DNA of 64,000 nt from an uncultured Ruminiclostridium sp. (GCA_947623915.1 CANQIB010000002.1:124001-188000); one strand, 5' to 3'; numbered from the stretch's first letter, positions 15,281 to 24,601 are shown. The notes: generated from the sequence alone by a model not told the origin. Numbers and translations are program-made.

Positions 15281-15650
15281 ACTTCTCACCTTTCTTCAAA
15301 ATAAATTTTCTTTTCTTATGCTGTTTTTTTCGTCCCACTCAAAAATTAACATATCCATAATTATATTATACTGCTTTCATAATTATATGTCAAGCGTTAA
15401 ACCGATTTTTTGTTTGCGAAAAATGAACGCGGGGAGCGTTTGCCGCAAAATAATATCGGAATGTTCGCTTTGTGATTATTTTACCATAAGTTCAAAAGAA
15501 ATTCAAGCATTTAAATTTTCCGACTTTCTCGCCTATCTTTTTTGTTTTCTTCAAAGAAAAAATTTTAAAAACCATCTCTCAAAGCGGGGAAAGCCGCTTT
15601 TAAAGCGGAGCTGCGCGATTTTAGCCGCATATATTCCTTTTAAGATGTAC
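15281..15650. other. AT-rich gap without a convincing gene
   Basis: About 370 bases between the RHH gene and the purL promoter. Frames here have no ribosome site or recognisable protein. The one structure seen is AAAGCGG (15581-15587) pairing with CCGCTTT (15594-15600), a terminator-like hairpin with no adjacent gene to serve, so a lost gene is possible. Confidence 0.4.
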
Positions 15651-15679
15651 TTGTAATTTTTGAGGAAATATAGTATACT
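15651..15679 (+). promoter_or_regulatory. Promoter of purL
   Basis: TTGTAA (15651-15656), 17-base spacer, TATACT (15674-15679). The untranslated leader would be about 80 bases; I see no purine-riboswitch core in it. Confidence 0.5.
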
Positions 15680-15765
15680 TATTTTATGAGGGCTTGTCCC
15701 GTCAGTATGCCGTCGGCGGTCACACCGTACAGGCGCGTTTAAATAAGAAAGGAATGGTTGTAGGT

Positions 15766-18700
15766 ATGTCGGTTTATCGTATCTATGTCGAAAAAAAGCC
15801 ACAGTTCGCGGTAGAGGGGAAAGCGGTACTGTCTGATCTCAAGACCGCTCTGCAAATAAAGGGCATAAAGGACGTGCGGATAGTCAATCGGTATGACGCC
15901 GAGGGACTGTCAAAGGAAAATTTTGAGAAAGCCACGCCTACCGTTTTTTCGGAGCCTCCGGTAGACGACGTATATTACTCTCTTCCTCAGCTTGCCGACG
16001 ACGAGAGAATGTTCGCGGTGGAGTTTTTGCCCGGACAGTTCGACCAAAGAGCGGATTCCGCAGCGCAATGTATACAAATGCTCTGTCAGGGAGAGCGCCC
16101 CGCCGTTAAATACGCCAAGCTGTACATTCTCAGCGGGAAGCTGTCCGATGAGGAATTTGCACATATAAAGCATTATCTTATAAACGCGGTGGAATCGAGG
16201 GAATGCGGCTTTGAGCAGTATGAAACTCTCGATGTAAAATACGATGTTCCGAAAGACGTAGCGGTACTGGACGGATTTCTCGACCTCGATGAAAAGGGGC
16301 TGGAGGAATTTATCGGTAAATACTCTCTTGCCATGGACCTTGGGGATATAACCTTTTGTCGGGATTATTTCAAGACCGAGGGTCGCTGCCCGACGCTCAC
16401 CGAAATAAGAATGTTGGACACCTACTGGTCGGATCATTGCCGCCATACCACGTTCGGCACATTTATAGACAACGCCGTTATAGACGCGCCGTACATAGAA
16501 AATACATTCAAACAGTATAAGCTGGATCGCGAGGAGCTGGGCAGAGGAGGAAAGCCGGTATGCCTTATGGATATAGCTACCGCCGCCGCAAGAAAGCTGA
16601 AAGCGGACGGACTGCTCCCCGACCTTGACGAAAGCGAAGAAATAAACGCCTGCTCGGTAAAGATAACCGTCGATGTGAACGGCAGGGACGAGGACTGGCT
16701 GCTGATGTTCAAAAACGAAACGCACAACCACCCGACCGAGATAGAGCCGTTCGGCGGAGCGGCTACCTGCCTCGGCGGAGCGATACGCGACCCGCTTTCG
16801 GGGCGTTCCTATGTTTATCAGGCGATGAGAGTGACCGGCGCGTCCGACCCGCTGCTGCCGGTGGACAAGACCATACCCGGCAAGCTGCCGCCCCGTAAGA
16901 TAACGGTAACGGCGGCTCAGGGATATTCCTCCTACGGCAACCAGATAGGACTTGCGACGGGACACGTTGCGGAGATATACGACCCCGGATATATGGCAAA
17001 GCGTATGGAGATAGGCGCGGTCATCGGAGCCGCTCCGGCGGAAAACGTCGTAAGAGTGCGTCCCGAATCCGGCGATATTATAATACTGCTCGGCGGACGG
17101 ACAGGGCGCGACGGCTGCGGCGGAGCTACCGGCTCTTCCAAATCCCACAGCGTTCAGTCGTTGGAGACCTGCGGCGCGGAGGTGCAAAAGGGCAACGCGC
17201 CGGAGGAAAGAAAATTACAGCGTCTGTTCAGAAACAAGGACGCAACTCTGCTGATAAAGCGCTGCAACGATTTCGGCGCGGGCGGCGTATCGGTGGCGAT
17301 AGGCGAGCTTGCCGACGGTCTTGAGATAGACCTCAACGCCGTTCCCAAAAAATACGACGGACTGGACGGCACCGAGCTTGCCATCTCCGAATCTCAGGAA
17401 AGAATGGCGGTAGTGGTAGCTCCCGAAAATGCGGAAAAGTTCATTTCTCTTGCTCAAGCAGAGAATTTGGAGGCTACTCCCGTAGCGGTAGTTACCGAGC
17501 AGCCCAGACTTAAAATGACATGGAACGGTAAGACGATATGCGATATATCCAGAGAGTTCCTTAATTCCAGCGGAGCGGAAAAGCACACCGACGTATATGT
17601 TCCCGCTCCGAAGGTATCGTACTACGGCGGCAGAAAGAACACCGCCCGTGACTGGGAGGAAATGGCTACCGACCTAAATGTTTGCTCGCAAAAGGGCTTG
17701 GTACAGCGTTTTGACTCCACTATCGGCGCGGGTACGGTGCTGATGCCGTTTTCTGGCAAAACTCAGCAGACGCCTGTGCAGGCTATGGCGGCAAAGTTGC
17801 CGGTGTTGGGCGGAAATACCACTACCGCGTCGGTCATGGCGTGGGGTTATGATCCCGCGATAAGCCGCCAGTCGCCATATCACGGCGCCGCGCTTGCGGT
17901 GGTGGAGAGCATGGCAAAGCTGGTCGCCGCCGGCGGAAGCAGCAAAAAATGCTGGCTCACTTTCCAGGAATATTTTGAGCGCACCAACGGCAAGCCGGAG
18001 CGCTGGGGCAAACCGTTTGCCGCTTTGCTCGGAGCGTATGACGCACAGATGGCTATGGGCTGCGCCGCTATCGGCGGAAAGGATTCGATGTCCGGCACCT
18101 TCGAGGATATAGACGTGCCGCCGACGCTCGTTTCTTTCGCGGTATCCACCGCAAAAACCGACAATATAATCTCGGCGGAGTTCAAGCTCCCTTACAGCGG
18201 GATATATTATATCGCTCCCAAATACAAAGAAAACGGTATGCCGGATTACGACAGCGTAAAAAAGGTGTTTGAGACCGTTGAAAAGGCGATAGCCGACAAA
18301 AAGGCGCTGTCCGTTTGGGCGGTAGCAGGCGGCGGAGCAGCGGAAGGTATCTTCAAAATGACGCTCGGCAACAGGATAGGAGCGGAGCTTACCGAAACCG
18401 ACGGCGAGCTGCTGTTCGGCAAATGCCCCGGCGCGTTCGTCATTGAGGCGAACCACCCGATAGAGGGAACGCTGAAAATAGGCGAAACGGTGGAGGAATA
18501 CACCATTACCTGCGGAGAGGTAAAGATAGACGTCGCCAAGCTGGAAAAGAAATACGACGCTGTGCTTGAGCCTATATTCAAAAACGCGCTGCCGCAGGAG
18601 AGCGCTCCCGAAGAGATAAAATACGACAAGGGCTGCAAGCTCACCGAAAACAAAGCTCCGCGAGGGATAGCCAAGCCTAAGGTGCTTATACCGGTATTCC

Positions 18701-19470
18701 CCGGCACTAACTGCGAATACGATACAGCGGCGGCGTTTGAAAGGTACGGAGGCGAGGCGGAGATATTCGTTATACGCAACCTTACCGCCGACAGCATAGA
18801 GGAAAGCGCGGCGGCGTTTGCCGAAAAAATAGCGCAAAGCCAGATGATAGCCATACCGGGCGGTTTCAGCGGAGGCGACGAGCCGGAGGGCTCCGCAAAG
18901 TTCATAAACGCGTTTTTCCGCAATCCCCGCATAAAGGAAGCGGCGGAGGAGCTGTTATATGCGCACGACGGACTTATGATAGGTATATGCAACGGTTTCC
19001 AAGCGCTGATAAAGCTGGGACTTGTGCCATACGGCAAGATACTGCCCATGACTTCGGACAGCCCGACGCTTACATATAATAAAATAGGCCGCCACCAGTC
19101 GCAGCTTACGCTTACCAAGATATGCACGAACAAGTCGCCGTGGCTCACATACTGCAAGGTCGGCGAGGTGTACAACATACCCATATCCCACGGCGAGGGC
19201 CGCTTTGTGGCGAGCGAAGAGGTGATACGCGGACTGATAGAAAACGGTCAGGTCGCAACGCAGTATGTAGACCTTGACGGCAAACCGTCGATGGAGCTTG
19301 ACTATAACCCCAACAGCTCGATGTATGCGATAGAGGGCATTATTTCGCCTGACGGACGCGTGCTGGGCAAAATGGGACACAGCGAGCGTATTTCCGACTG
19401 CACCTGCATAAACGTTGACGGCAAGAAAGAACAACTTCTGTTCAAAGGCGGCGTAGATTACTTTAAATAA
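15766..19470 (+). CDS. purL: Phosphoribosylformylglycinamidine synthase, single-chain PurL
   Basis: A 1234-residue fused enzyme of the large clostridial type. It converts FGAR + ATP + Gln to FGAM in purine synthesis. Synthase domains hold YWSDHCRHTTF, ETHNHPTEIEPFGGAATC and NDFGAGGVSVAIGELADG; the C-terminal glutaminase domain holds PGTNCEYDT, GGFSGGDEPEGSA and the catalytic Cys in GICNGFQ. ATG 15766 gives the common N-terminus MSVYRIYVEKKP. No other pur gene is adjacent, so it is a solitary transcription unit. Confidence 0.95.
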   Translation: MSVYRIYVEKKPQFAVEGKAVLSDLKTALQIKGIKDVRIVNRYDAEGLSKENFEKATPTVFSEPPVDDVYYSLPQLADDERMFAVEFLPGQFDQRADSAAQCIQMLCQGERPAVKYAKLYILSGKLSDEEFAHIKHYLINAVESRECGFEQYETLDVKYDVPKDVAVLDGFLDLDEKGLEEFIGKYSLAMDLGDITFCRDYFKTEGRCPTLTEIRMLDTYWSDHCRHTTFGTFIDNAVIDAPYIENTFKQYKLDREELGRGGKPVCLMDIATAAARKLKADGLLPDLDESEEINACSVKITVDVNGRDEDWLLMFKNETHNHPTEIEPFGGAATCLGGAIRDPLSGRSYVYQAMRVTGASDPLLPVDKTIPGKLPPRKITVTAAQGYSSYGNQIGLATGHVAEIYDPGYMAKRMEIGAVIGAAPAENVVRVRPESGDIIILLGGRTGRDGCGGATGSSKSHSVQSLETCGAEVQKGNAPEERKLQRLFRNKDATLLIKRCNDFGAGGVSVAIGELADGLEIDLNAVPKKYDGLDGTELAISESQERMAVVVAPENAEKFISLAQAENLEATPVAVVTEQPRLKMTWNGKTICDISREFLNSSGAEKHTDVYVPAPKVSYYGGRKNTARDWEEMATDLNVCSQKGLVQRFDSTIGAGTVLMPFSGKTQQTPVQAMAAKLPVLGGNTTTASVMAWGYDPAISRQSPYHGAALAVVESMAKLVAAGGSSKKCWLTFQEYFERTNGKPERWGKPFAALLGAYDAQMAMGCAAIGGKDSMSGTFEDIDVPPTLVSFAVSTAKTDNIISAEFKLPYSGIYYIAPKYKENGMPDYDSVKKVFETVEKAIADKKALSVWAVAGGGAAEGIFKMTLGNRIGAELTETDGELLFGKCPGAFVIEANHPIEGTLKIGETVEEYTITCGEVKIDVAKLEKKYDAVLEPIFKNALPQESAPEEIKYDKGCKLTENKAPRGIAKPKVLIPVFPGTNCEYDTAAAFERYGGEAEIFVIRNLTADSIEESAAAFAEKIAQSQMIAIPGGFSGGDEPEGSAKFINAFFRNPRIKEAAEELLYAHDGLMIGICNGFQALIKLGLVPYGKILPMTSDSPTLTYNKIGRHQSQLTLTKICTNKSPWLTYCKVGEVYNIPISHGEGRFVASEEVIRGLIENGQVATQYVDLDGKPSMELDYNPNSSMYAIEGIISPDGRVLGKMGHSERISDCTCINVDGKKEQLLFKGGVDYFK

Positions 19471-19499
19471 AATAGGCGTGGATTACTTTAAATAAAATA
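19450..19499 (+). repeat. 25-bp tandem duplication at the purL 3' end
   Basis: GGCGTAGATTACTTTAAATA... (19450-19474) is repeated at 19475-19499 with one A-to-G difference. The first copy includes the stop codon, so the protein is unaffected; the second is untranslated. Confidence 0.9.
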
Positions 19500-19510
19500 A
19501 TTACACAACT

Positions 19511-19540
19511 AAAAAATACGGGCAAACGCCCGTATTTTTT
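19511..19540. terminator. Bidirectional terminator between purL and sigK
   Basis: AAAAAATACGGGC, loop AAAC, GCCCGTATTTTTT: 13-bp stem with A and T tracts on both sides, placed between convergent stops. Confidence 0.88.
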
Positions 19541-19546
19541 GGAATA

Positions 19547-20254
19547 TCAGTCGTTTTTCTCGAACCTGCTCCGCAGCTTTTCCAGAGCCTTTTTTTCTAT
19601 TCGTGAAACATAGCTGCGGCTTATCCCCAACTGCTTTGCCACCTCGCGCTGGGTAAGCGTTTTTTCGGCGCGGTAGGAGGCGTAATTGAGCCCGTAACGC
19701 TTTGCAAGTATCTCCTTTTCCCGACTGTCCAGTTCCTCCGAAATATATCGGTACAGCTTTTGTATATTTATATTCAGATCCGCCTGCTGTGCGACGTCGG
19801 TCGGGTCGCGGAATATATCCGCGAGCGTTACCGGATTGCCGTCCTTGTCGCAGTCCATCGGCTCGTTCATGTACACCTCCGTCTGCTGGTGCTTTATCTT
19901 TCGGAAGTACATTCTTATCTGATTGTTTATGCACTTTCCCGCATAGGTGGAAAAGCTGACGCTGCGCTCATAGTCAAAGGTCTGAGCCGCTTTTATAAGC
20001 CCGATTATCCCTATAGAGATAAGGTCATCCTGATCTCTGAAATCCGGATAGTGCTTTTTGACGATAAAAGCGACTAAGCGGAGATTGTGCTTTATCAGTT
20101 TGTCGTATGCCTCCTTATCCCCCTGCGCTGCCCGTGCTATACATTCCCGCTCCTCTTTAGCGGTAAGCTGGCGCGGAAAGGAATTGCGGTTTTCAAAATG
20201 CAGGGCAAAAAACATAAGCCCCTGTAATGCCGATAACATAGCGGAAAAAATCAT
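19547..20254 (-). CDS. sigK: RNA polymerase sigma-K, sporulation mother-cell factor
   Basis: A 235-residue sigma-70 factor. Residues 1-27 (MIFSAMLSALQGLMFFALHF and on) look like the hydrophobic pro-sequence of pro-sigma-K. Region 2 holds HNLRLVAFIVKKH, DLISIGIIGLIKAAQTFD and SVSFSTYAGKCINNQIRMYF; region 4 ends TLTQREVAKQLGISRSYVSR. It directs late mother-cell sporulation genes. The gene is continuous, not split by a skin-type element. AGGTGA precedes the ATG. sigE is closely related, but the N-terminus and region 4 favour sigK. Confidence 0.88.
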   Translation of the reverse strand: MIFSAMLSALQGLMFFALHFENRNSFPRQLTAKEERECIARAAQGDKEAYDKLIKHNLRLVAFIVKKHYPDFRDQDDLISIGIIGLIKAAQTFDYERSVSFSTYAGKCINNQIRMYFRKIKHQQTEVYMNEPMDCDKDGNPVTLADIFRDPTDVAQQADLNINIQKLYRYISEELDSREKEILAKRYGLNYASYRAEKTLTQREVAKQLGISRSYVSRIEKKALEKLRSRFEKND

Positions 20255-20325
20255 ATGATCACCTGCCTGTTAAAGTTTATTCCTCGCCGATTGTCCGTTA
20301 TACCCGACGGACAGTCCGCTTTTTC

Positions 20326-20354
20326 TTGACTTAACGGGCATTGTGTGGTATACT
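20326..20354 (+). promoter_or_regulatory. Strong promoter of the 37-residue membrane peptide
   Basis: TTGACT (20326-20331), 17-base spacer, TATACT (20349-20354), 29 bases before ATG 20384. It is divergent from sigK. Confidence 0.72.
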
Positions 20355-20383
20355 TATCTGTACGGAGCAAAGGAGCGTAGGAT

Positions 20384-20497
20384 ATGAAAAAAAAGACAAG
20401 GGAAAAGCTGGGTCTGGGAATGAAGATAGGCGCGGGCGTGCTTGCGCTGGTGATGATAGTCGGCATTATTATCCAGGGATTTATGTATCTGCAATAA
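20384..20497 (+). CDS. 37-residue single-span membrane peptide
   Basis: ATG 20384 follows AAAGGAG (20369-20375); TAA at 20495-20497. The basic N-terminus MKKKTREKLG is followed by about 22 hydrophobic residues (IGAGVLALVMIVGIIIQGFM), so it should be an N-in single-span membrane peptide. A consensus promoter, good ribosome site and a nearby terminator support expression. Similar tiny proteins (DUF4044-like) are common in Firmicutes, but I cannot assign it to a family with certainty or give a function. Confidence 0.65.
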   Translation: MKKKTREKLGLGMKIGAGVLALVMIVGIIIQGFMYLQ

Positions 20498-20554
20498 GTA
20501 CCGCTCGCAGCGGGATATTTTTGCCCGTCAAATTCCGAATAAAGAATAAAAAAT

Positions 20555-20590
20555 AAAAACCTCGCTAATAATTAAATAGCGAGGTTTTTT
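20555..20590. terminator. Bidirectional terminator before rpsT
   Basis: AAAAACCTCGCTA pairs with TAGCGAGGTTTTT around ATAATTAAA. It ends both the small-peptide transcript and the convergent rpsT transcript. Confidence 0.85.
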
Positions 20591-20607
20591 GATGTTTGAT
20601 AACAGTC

Positions 20608-20850
20608 TTACGATGCGGCGTTGAGCTTCTTTGCGAGCTGGGATTTTTTCCTTGCCGCTGCATTCTTGTGTATAAGACCCTTTACCGCAGCCTTGTCAAC
20701 AGCGCTTACCGCAGCTTTTACGGTAGCGGCGTTGGTATCTGCGTCTACCTTTTTGATAACGGTTTTAAGAGCGGTCTTAGCCGCTTTGTTGCGAGCCTGA
20801 TTTGCTCTTGAAACGAGCACTCTCTTCTTTGCCGATTTAATGTTGGGCAC
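20608..20850 (-). CDS. rpsT: 30S ribosomal protein S20
   Basis: An 80-residue basic, Ala/Lys-rich S20. The conserved N-terminus (M)[20 protein letters not shown] begins at a GTG (20850-20848), with AGGAGG ten bases before it; the longer in-frame reading is non-homologous. S20 binds 16S rRNA early in 30S assembly. A GTG start may allow translational autoregulation, as S20 is known to control its own initiation at a UUG start in E. coli. Confidence 0.92.
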   Translation of the reverse strand: MPNIKSAKKRVLVSRANQARNKAAKTALKTVIKKVDADTNAATVKAAVSAVDKAAVKGLIHKNAAARKKSQLAKKLNAAS

Positions 20851-20941
20851 CTTGGCGCACCTCCTTTTCAAAAACGGTTATACATAAACGTTTTGCGTTA
20901 AATGTGAGTTTTTTCGCGTTGCTTTGCGATTACGCTAAAAT

Positions 20942-20970
20942 AGTATATCATGTTTTAAAGGAAAAAGCAA
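20942..20970 (-). promoter_or_regulatory. Promoter of rpsT
   Basis: Minus strand TTGCTT (20970-20965), 17-base spacer, TATACT (20947-20942), giving an RNA leader of about 85 bases. Confidence 0.6.
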
Positions 20971-21032
20971 GGGGTTTTTAAAAATTTTTTACAAAAAGTG
21001 AATTTACATATTTCCAAAGGGAGGATTTTTGT

Positions 21033-21830
21033 ATGTTTTTCACTTCTCGAACCGATCTTGCGCTTGAATTTTCCGCAAAAAGCGGCGAAAAAGAGGGGGT
21101 AAGCCACCGCGAATATGAGCTTTACGGCATGACGGTGACCGAGACCGAACTGTCCGAGGAAGCGGCAAAAAGGCTGGGAAAGAACGCGGGGCGCTATTAT
21201 ACCCTATATTCCGAGCGAGTACCCGAACCTCAAAACGAGATATACGCGCTCAGCGCGGTACTGCGAAAGCTGCTGCCGAAAGGAAAATGCCTTGCCGTGG
21301 GGCTGGGGAATCCCGAAATAACCGCGGATAGCCTCGGCTGGAGGACGGCGGAGCAGATACTCGCAACGGCGCAGTTCGACGAGAGCCTGAAAGGGGACGG
21401 GATAGGCAGCGTATGCGTTATCAGGACCAACGTATCGTCAAATTCGGGGATAGAAAGCGCCCTGCAAACCAAGCTCGCCGCGCAGGGCATATCCGCGGAT
21501 TATGTGATAGCGGTGGACAGCCTGGCGTGTTCCTCCTCTGCCAGACTGTGTTCCACAGTTCAGGTGACAGATACGGGGATATGTCCGGGCAGCGGCGCGG
21601 GAAATCCCCGAAAGCGGCTGGACGCCGCGACTGTGGGAGTGCCGGTAGTGGCTGTCGGCGTTCCGACGGCGATGGAGCATCGCGAGCGTGGAGAATGTTT
21701 TACCGTCACAAGGCGCGACGCGGACTGCTATGTAAGAAGATATTCTTATGTGATATCCGCCGCCGTGAACCGCGTGCTTAATCCCGCGCTGTCGGAATCC
21801 GACCTGCGTATGCTGAAGGATTTTTGCTGA
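21033..21830 (+). CDS. gpr: Germination protease GPR
   Basis: A 265-residue protein of the A25 protease family that degrades small acid-soluble spore proteins during germination. TDLALEFSA near the N-terminus, LAVGLGNPEITADSLGW, VCVIRTNVSSNSGIES, VIAVDSLACSS and TVQVTDTGICPGSGAGN are family hallmarks. It is made in the forespore as a zymogen with a short propeptide. GGGAGG precedes ATG 21033. It stands directly before spoIIP, as in many Bacilli and Clostridia. Confidence 0.92.
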   Translation: MFFTSRTDLALEFSAKSGEKEGVSHREYELYGMTVTETELSEEAAKRLGKNAGRYYTLYSERVPEPQNEIYALSAVLRKLLPKGKCLAVGLGNPEITADSLGWRTAEQILATAQFDESLKGDGIGSVCVIRTNVSSNSGIESALQTKLAAQGISADYVIAVDSLACSSSARLCSTVQVTDTGICPGSGAGNPRKRLDAATVGVPVVAVGVPTAMEHRERGECFTVTRRDADCYVRRYSYVISAAVNRVLNPALSESDLRMLKDFC

Positions 21831-21917
21831 AAGGTCATATTTTTCAACGCCCGTTCATATCCTTAAACAGAAAAACAGCGAAAGGAAGAACGCTTTTAAA
21901 AGCGCGGGCCGTTTAAA

Positions 21918-23129
21918 ATGAGAGGACATAAGGTAAAAATTATTTCGGCGTTGATATTGGCGGGAGTGCTGTCGTTTACCGTTACGGGCGTTGTGCAAAG
22001 CGCCGTATCTTCCGCAAAAGACCCGGGGGAGACCGCCGTTACCGTGCTGAGGGAGCTGGCGCGGCTGGGAGCGTACATGGTGCTCCCGTCCGACGGGATA
22101 GAGCTGCCCCGACAGGACGGACAGGCTGTTCCGGGCGTATCGTCGGAAAGCCTGCCGGAACAGGAGAACGAAAGCGTCGAGGAGAGCGTCGATTCCCGAC
22201 ATGAGGTACAAAGTGACCCCGATATCGGCGAACAGACGCAGGTATCCGTCGATTCGCAGCCGCAGTCACATTCTCTGCTTGTGTCGAAAAATATAACCGC
22301 CGTCTACCAAAACAGCGGGGATTATTCCGCCCAAAGCGGCGAGATAAAGGAAATGACCTACGGCAGAGCGGAGGACGAAACGGCGGTGGACTTGCAATAC
22401 GGTCAGATAAGAAATCTTACCTCGCTGACCTCGGACGAGGTGAAAAAAGCGGCGGGAGCGTCGCCGGTGTTCTCGTCCGAAAAGGGAGAGCCGCAGGTGC
22501 TTATAATACATACTCATACCACTGAATCCTACGAGCTGAATTACGACGACGGACATTACGATTCCTCCTACAACGGACGGACGCTCGACCCGAATTTCAG
22601 CGTGGTCGGGACGGGCGCGGCGATGGCGCAGGCGCTTGCGGACAGCGGGATAGGCGTGATCCACGACGGGACGCTGTTTGACGAGCCGCTGTACAGCGGA
22701 GCATACTCGCGCAGCGCCGAAAGGATAAAGGAGCTGCTGGAGGAATACCCGACCATAGAGGTGATAATAGACCTGCACAGGGACGGTATAGACGACGGGA
22801 ACGCACGGATAGCGCCGGTAGCCGAGATAGACGGAGAAAAGACCGCGCAGGCGATGATAATATGCGGGGCGGACGACGGCAGCGGAAATCTGCCGGATTA
22901 CCTTGAAAATCTCGGATTTGCGGCGGCGCTCCAGCAATCGGCTCAAAGACTCTACCCGAATCTTATGCGCCCGCTGCTGTTTGATTACCGCGACTATAAT
23001 CAGGCGCTCGGAAAGTACAACGTGCTGATAGAGGCGGGAGCTTTCGGCAACAGCCCCGAACAGGCAAAACGCTGCGGCACGCTGCTCGGCAAAGCGTTGG
23101 CGGAGCTGATTAGCGGACAAAGCGGATAA
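21918..23129 (+). CDS. spoIIP: Stage II sporulation protein P
   Basis: A 403-residue membrane-anchored peptidoglycan hydrolase. One N-terminal transmembrane segment (VKIISALILAGVLSFTVTGV), a Ser/Glu/Gln-rich linker to about 115, and a catalytic domain with LIIHTHTTESYE, VIIDLHRDG and VLIEAGAFGN, the metal-binding and catalytic motifs of the SpoIIP amidase/endopeptidase. It works with SpoIID and SpoIIM to remodel septal wall in engulfment. Coupled to gpr by an 87-base gap; terminator at 23142. Confidence 0.93.
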   Translation: MRGHKVKIISALILAGVLSFTVTGVVQSAVSSAKDPGETAVTVLRELARLGAYMVLPSDGIELPRQDGQAVPGVSSESLPEQENESVEESVDSRHEVQSDPDIGEQTQVSVDSQPQSHSLLVSKNITAVYQNSGDYSAQSGEIKEMTYGRAEDETAVDLQYGQIRNLTSLTSDEVKKAAGASPVFSSEKGEPQVLIIHTHTTESYELNYDDGHYDSSYNGRTLDPNFSVVGTGAAMAQALADSGIGVIHDGTLFDEPLYSGAYSRSAERIKELLEEYPTIEVIIDLHRDGIDDGNARIAPVAEIDGEKTAQAMIICGADDGSGNLPDYLENLGFAAALQQSAQRLYPNLMRPLLFDYRDYNQALGKYNVLIEAGAFGNSPEQAKRCGTLLGKALAELISGQSG

Positions 23130-23141
23130 AAAAAGGCAGAA

Positions 23142-23165
23142 AGGCAGACGGAAAACCGTCTGCCT
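23142..23165. terminator. Terminator between spoIIP and the SGNH gene
   Basis: AGGCAGACGG, loop AAAA, CCGTCTGCCT, then TGTTT; an A-rich run lies on the other side. It serves convergent genes. Confidence 0.82.
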
Positions 23166-23189
23166 TGTTTGATATTGTGTTATGAGCCG

Positions 23190-24491
23190 TTAGGAAACCG
23201 CGAGCGAAGAAACGACGAAGTTCTTGCCGCCGTTGGTGTTTTCTCTTATAGACAGCTTTACGGTGTGCTTTCCGCTTTCCTCAAACGTCTTGAGATGAGC
23301 GCACTCAACGTAGCTTCCCCAGCCGCCGGTAAAGTCGGAATTGATGGTGGTGATAAACTCTCCGTCGATGTAAACGTCCGCAAGAGCGCCGTTAGAGGTG
23401 TTCATGCCGTAAAGCAGACCGATGCTCTTTGCCTCTACCTCATAGGAGATGGAAGTGCCTTCCTCCTCCGCTATAAGGATGGTAACGCCGGTAAATCCGC
23501 CGAACGCGCCGTCCTCTCTGATGGTTATCTTGCCGGTGGATTCAACGGGTTGTAAGTCCTTGGGGCCGAGCAGCTTGCCGCCGACAAATCCGGCGTCGGT
23601 CGCGGGAGTGGAAAAGTCGCTTTCGTCGCCGGTGATGCTGTCAACGTTTGCCGCAACGTCGGAAAGATAGCTCTGCAAAAGCTGAGATACTATTTTATGA
23701 CCGGGTACGTTGGGGTGGATATTGTCATCGGAAATATCCTTCCACTTGATGTCGCCGTGGTCGATAACGTCAAGTATAGCGTCATGATAGGATATCATCG
23801 GGAGGTCATATTGGAGCGCTACCTCGGAATGTACCTGCTGCATACTGGTACCGTCCTCCTGCGTGGTGACAAGAGTGATTATAGCGGGGCTGCATTCGTA
23901 TGCCCAGATAGTCCTGAGCAGGCTGTCATATGCCTCTTTATCTCTTGCGGAATTTGCATAGGTGTCGTTTACCGAAAATTCAACGAAAACGAGGTCGGGA
24001 TTTTTGGTGAGGAGCTGGTCGGTAACTCTGTGTACGCCTATATAAGAGCCGGTAGCGCCTATGCCCGCGTTGACGTAGTTCACCTTTGCGTCGGGGTACT
24101 GCTCGGCTATCCAGTCGGTAGTCAGCTTAGCGTAGCAAAGCTCGTTGCCCGCGCTCGTGCCCTGAGTGATGGAGCCGCCGATATAACCTACAGTTACCTC
24201 TTCGCCTGCCTGCAGCTTTTTGATGACCTTTGCAAGTCTTACCTTGTTGCCCTCGTTGAGGCGGGATTTGCTTATCATGTTAGGTGTTATCTCTCCGCCC
24301 AGTACATAGCTTACATAATCTCCGTCGTCCTCTTCGGAGCTTTGCGCCGCGTCGGATACGGTCTGACCGCCGCTTTCCTGAGTTCCTGCCGACTGCGTGT
24401 CGGAGGCGGAGGAAGAGCCGGTATCGGAGCAGGCTGTCATGCTGACTGCCAGAGCCGCCGCACAAAGTACGGCAAGTATTTTCTTACTCAT
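23190..24491 (-). CDS. SGNH/GDSL-hydrolase lipoprotein, likely carbohydrate esterase
   Basis: A 433-residue surface lipoprotein: lipobox SMTAC (Cys21), then a Ser/Gln/Glu-rich linker to about 60. The SGNH domain covers about 95-290, with VGYIGGSITQG (nucleophile Ser), NAGIGATGS, FVEFSVNDT and the DNIHPN dyad Asp/His. A C-terminal beta-sandwich region (about 310-433) ends in KTFEESGKHTVKLSI and resembles an accessory domain. It probably deacetylates hemicellulose outside the cell. It is divergent from the CE2-like gene at 24670. Confidence 0.82.
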   Translation of the reverse strand: MSKKILAVLCAAALAVSMTACSDTGSSSASDTQSAGTQESGGQTVSDAAQSSEEDDGDYVSYVLGGEITPNMISKSRLNEGNKVRLAKVIKKLQAGEEVTVGYIGGSITQGTSAGNELCYAKLTTDWIAEQYPDAKVNYVNAGIGATGSYIGVHRVTDQLLTKNPDLVFVEFSVNDTYANSARDKEAYDSLLRTIWAYECSPAIITLVTTQEDGTSMQQVHSEVALQYDLPMISYHDAILDVIDHGDIKWKDISDDNIHPNVPGHKIVSQLLQSYLSDVAANVDSITGDESDFSTPATDAGFVGGKLLGPKDLQPVESTGKITIREDGAFGGFTGVTILIAEEEGTSISYEVEAKSIGLLYGMNTSNGALADVYIDGEFITTINSDFTGGWGSYVECAHLKTFEESGKHTVKLSIRENTNGGKNFVVSSLAVS

Positions 24492-24542
24492 AATCGTTCT
24501 CCTTATTTTTTTACATTCGGATCTTTTGATCCATATAAAGAA

Positions 24543-24571
24543 AATATACCATTATTTCGTCTTGTTGTCAA
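24543..24571 (-). promoter_or_regulatory. Promoter of the SGNH lipoprotein gene
   Basis: Minus strand TTGACA (24571-24566), 17-base spacer, TATATT (24548-24543). Confidence 0.72.
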
Positions 24572-24601
24572 GTATTCGCGACTTGTTTTTGAAAAAAATT
24601 G

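Noticed and set aside
15581..15600. purL leader riboswitch or attenuator
   Set aside because: The hairpin lies upstream of the predicted purL promoter, and I see no purine-riboswitch core in the 80-base leader.
21001..21032. Forespore sigma-G promoter for gpr
   Set aside because: Biologically expected, but the -10-like CATATTT has a mismatch and no clear -35 could be placed.
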